Source: Gordionus sp. m RMFG-2023
Lineage: Eukaryota > Nematomorpha > Gordioida > Chordodea > Parachordodidae
Reading direction: 5' to 3'
Assembly: GCF_954871325.1 (NCBI RefSeq)
Contig: NC_088777.1
Span: 47,097,366-47,161,365 of the forward strand
DNA length: 64,000 nucleotides
Shown here: positions 60,301-64,000 of the stretch, one piece after another
Layout: each line of letters starts with the position of its first letter
How positions within the stretch are numbered: position 1 is the stretch's first letter
Program-made: the position numbers and the translations under genes
Notes under the pieces: model-generated
The model's input: the letters and a program-made list of their open reading frames with translations, nothing else
Database searches by the model: none
Told to the model about the DNA's origin: nothing

Positions 60301-62630
60301 AAGGAGATTATATATTTATTATAGATAATTTTGAGATTTATTGGCAATAATGTTATTATCAAAAAACTTGCATTAGTTTATTATTTGATGAAAAATAAAA
60401 TTTACTCGTTAAGTATTAAACTGATTCAGTAAAACGCGACCGGTTCTAAAGTTTACTTTCTGTAGTTTACGGTTTTAAGACCCGTTAGTATGAGACAATC
60501 CCAAAAAATTACTCTAGCCTTAAGACGCTTTCTCAATAGAAAAAATTTTCCCTAAATATTATTATATTCAACACATTCAAGAATATTGGGTTTCATTGAA
60601 AATATTCTTTTTAAAGACTTAGATATCCTTTTTGACAAAGCAGAAATTTATTTTTGTATTTCGTTTCGGTTTTCCCACTGGAAAACTAGGACTTATATTA
60701 AATTTTATACACTTGAAACTTTTCTATTTTTGCATTATTTATTTATTCTTTATTAAATTTGTTTTTAAATTAAAACAATGTGATAACTTTTTTATAACTA
60801 TAAGAATTCTTAATCACATAAAATTCCTTTTTATGTTACTATCATACAATATTTATCTATGTAAAAATTATAATTAATTTTATTTTTTTAAAGGCAAATA
60901 TTTTTTTAAAAAATGATGATAAAAAAAATATTGATTTATATAAAAGAATAATAAAATAAGAAATAATATTTTTTATATATATATATAAATTATTAATATA
61001 TAGTGGTTGTTTTAAATATATATAACAATTTATAAATTTTCTTTTTTTTTGTAAACTTGTTAAGTTTTCGGAGTCTTTCTTTTATAAATTTATAAATATC
61101 ATTACCTTACTTTTACCTTGGAATAAAATATTATATTTATAATAATATTAAATATAATGATTATAATGTCCAGATAATATGTTACAAATTATATTTGTAA
61201 AAATAAATATTAATACTATTTTTATATAAATGACAAAAAAAAAAGACAAAATTTTTATTTAAAAGCAAAATATCATCAAACCTTCCTACCTAGTATATAT
61301 ATATTATATGATGTGAAAATATAATTTTTTCTTTCTCTCCGTAAATACATCGTAAATCTATATACGCAGAACATAGGCAAAATCATCTTATTAATTAAAA
61401 ATTCGTATAATTCACTGATAAGGAATTAACCGGAAAAATGGGATTCCGTGAAAACGATTCGAAATTACTAGCAGCAAAAAAATCAATATTCAGGAGAGAG
61501 AGTCATTCATCCTTGATCTCAACCAAATTCAAGTAATAATCTATTATCATGCCATACTCTATATATTGAGTATTTTGTGTATAAAGGTGTAGCAAAGTAG
61601 CAATTAGACCAAAGAAAGGGGGAGGTGGTGGTTAAGCTTTTGGAATTAATTAAAAGAATTTAAAATAAATTCACCTAGCAAAATAATTAGATTAGAACTT
61701 AGGGTAATATTGTTAGGAAATCGGATAATTTTAAAAGGGTTAGGCTGGTAAAAATGGTTAAAAATATGCGAAAATGGTTCACATAGCTATATTTATTTGG
61801 AAACAAAAATGAAATAAAATTCAAAAGAAATAAATTGGTGATATATAATTTAGGGGAAAATTAAATTTACCTTTATCGATTTTTAAAAACTTTTAACTTC
61901 GACGTTAACATGAAAATGTGACACGAAACTTTTTTTCTAAAGTAATAGGTTGTAGCTTTTTCGGAGAGGCTTTATAATGCGAATGTAGATTTATATTGGA
62001 AGTTTCCACTTTTATTCCGGGTATTAAGTTTGTCTAGCAGCCAATAGCATTTGGATTTATCATTTTATAAGATCAATTCTTTGGATAAAATATCTTAAGC
62101 GTTTTATTTTAAACTAAGATAAACCCATTGAAGTTAATAATGACCTAATAATGATTTATTCATTAAAATTCATTAAAAAGTGCACACAATATCGAAATTT
62201 TTCCATTGAATTTAGAGAAAAATAAAAGGCACATTTAAAGGAAATGTCTGTCATTGGTGTCTACTACAGCCAAATGACATAGACTACAGTTACGGACTTT
62301 AATGTAAATGCGTTTGATAAACGAATCAGCAGTCAATATAATTATTAATTCATTGAACGAACCAAAGATTGTTTTTTTAATAGAATCTTTGATCTAAGGT
62401 CTAGATTTCCTTTTTGTAACTTAACACTGAAAAATTATTGAGTCTATATTTATAAATTCTGGCTTTTTTAACATTTTCAGCTAATTGATTCTCTTGAGAA
62501 GCGATGCGTTATAAATATAGGTCATGCTATACGAATATATGTTATGTGCATAATATACAACAAAATACCCTATCCAATATTTTAAAATGAAACATTACAA
62601 ATAAATAAATAAGGTCGTATAATATTCCAG
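60301..62630. other. AT-rich DNA, no gene established
   Basis: No supported gene. At 61,438-61,534 an ATG in good context (AAAAATGGG) opens MGFRENDSKLLAAKKSIF and runs to a possible GTAATA donor. Its phase does not fit the exon at 62,631, so it is only a weak candidate first exon. Confidence 0.35.
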
Positions 62631-62780
62631 GAACTATAGTATTAATTTGGGGTATAACAATGATGTTGATCACGTCTCCCGTATACGCTCATATCAGGTT
62701 AACTTATCCTCCTGCCAGATCGTATCAATTCGATTTTTTAGATAACGTTAGAACATCTGGCCCATGTGGAATCCCTACAA
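62631..62780 (+). CDS. Probable exon of a secreted protein (HIRLTYPPARS... N-terminus)
   Basis: The exon is bounded by an ATATTCCAG acceptor and a GTTAGC donor. The frame reads TIVLIWGITMMLITSPVYA, a good signal-peptide core and cleavage site, then HIRLTYPPARSYQFDF and TSGPCGIPT. A mature N-terminal His followed by a Pro-Pro-Ala-Arg motif and a PCG motif recalls secreted proteins that use an N-terminal histidine (for example LPMO-like copper proteins). I cannot assign the family with confidence. Either an upstream exon supplies the start or one of the internal Met codons (62,661/62,664) does. No downstream exon was found before the window end. Confidence 0.45.
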
Positions 62781-63445
<665 letters not shown>

Positions 63446-63570
63446 TTTATATATATATATCGTCAATTTTTTTTAATTTCCTAAGGGTCTAGGGTAACTT
63501 TAATGATTGCCTCATTAGTATCTCTTCGCACCCACTCCTACACCCCGATAAGACGATGATATATATTACT

Positions 63571-63794
63571 AATGTTGTTAAACGGCTCGATTTGAGTCGA
63601 TTTTTAAAAACGGCTAACTAAAAACATTTTTAGCCAGAAATATTTGCCTAAGCCTCGAGATTCTCGTTAATAGGTGCTGGTCAAATCTTTGCGCAATCTT
63701 TGGGCAAAATCTTAAGGTTTGCATAATATTTTTCTGGATAAAATATTGAAGCCGTTCTTAAAGATCGACTCAAAACGAGCCGTTTAACAACACT
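63571..63794. mobile_element. Palindromic MITE
   Basis: AATGTTGTTAAACGGCTCGATTTGAG ... AAAACGAGCCGTTTAACAACACT; nearly full-length family copy. Confidence 0.8.
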
Positions 63795-64000
63795 AGATAT
63801 TACCTTTTCCCCATTAAGTAAAAAGAAGGAAATCAAATCAAAATCCCTTTAGAAAGAAAGATATTTTTTTTAGGCTACGAATAAAGCTGCTTTTTTTAAT
63901 AAAAGAAAAAGTAGAAAGAATTTAAGAAGAAAATCTATATTGAAATAATAGATTGCGCCAAAAAAGGGGAATTTTATTTTTCAAAATAAATTGACCAAAA

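Noticed and set aside
60632..60877. 81-codon frame rich in Phe/Leu/Ile
   Set aside because: Composition reflects T-rich DNA; no charged motif, splice support or family resemblance.

Overview
This window comes from an AT-rich, repeat-laden metazoan nuclear genome, most likely an invertebrate. The evidence is a spliced animal SUN-domain gene, a quiver/sleepless-type Ly6 gene and an RWDD2-like gene, all with GT-AG introns, plus an animal-type tRNA-Trp sequence and dense hAT, Ty3/gypsy, non-LTR and MITE-like elements. An arthropod (perhaps a crustacean) is a guess; the sequence alone does not fix the species.

Layout. 1-2.2 kb: repeats, no gene. 2.37-13.29 kb: nested, palindromic mobile DNA. The outer shell is a hAT element whose two ends are inverted copies of the same 3' end. 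Interrupting it is a Ty3/gypsy-derived chimera. In the + direction this reads: reverse-transcriptase fragment, 3' half of tRNA-Trp with CCA, antisense LTR, antisense CCHC (gag-like) ORF, antisense integrase, antisense flavivirus-like NS5, then a fold-back copy of the CCHC ORF and LTR. It looks like a fossil reverse-transcription product in which an LTR element switched template onto an RNA-virus genome and then snapped back. 14.58-17.53 kb: two host genes facing each other, a GPI-anchored Ly6-like protein (+) and an RWDD2-like protein (-). 18.84-22.80 kb: a BED-finger hAT element with perfect 8-bp target duplications.

26.71-45.66 kb: one host gene on the minus strand, a SUN-domain nuclear-envelope protein. 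I could follow 20 exons with consistent phases (about 1,003 codons). Its introns carry most of the remaining repeats: a recurrent palindromic MITE, a 1.8-kb inverted-repeat element with a conserved ORF, an R4/Dong-like non-LTR retrotransposon with a 5' inversion, and an exact 193-bp tandem duplication. 45.7-58.7 kb: largely non-coding repeats, a degenerate non-LTR copy and two weak candidate terminal exons. 58.69-60.29 kb: an internally deleted relative of the 18.8-kb hAT. 62.63-62.78 kb: a probable 5' exon of an unidentified secreted protein.

The host genes are unrelated housekeeping or membrane genes and do not form a pathway. The main discovery is the virus/retrotransposon/tRNA chimera at 4.96-11.10 kb. 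Gene models were assembled by eye from splice-site phase and family resemblance; no alignment or transcript data were available.
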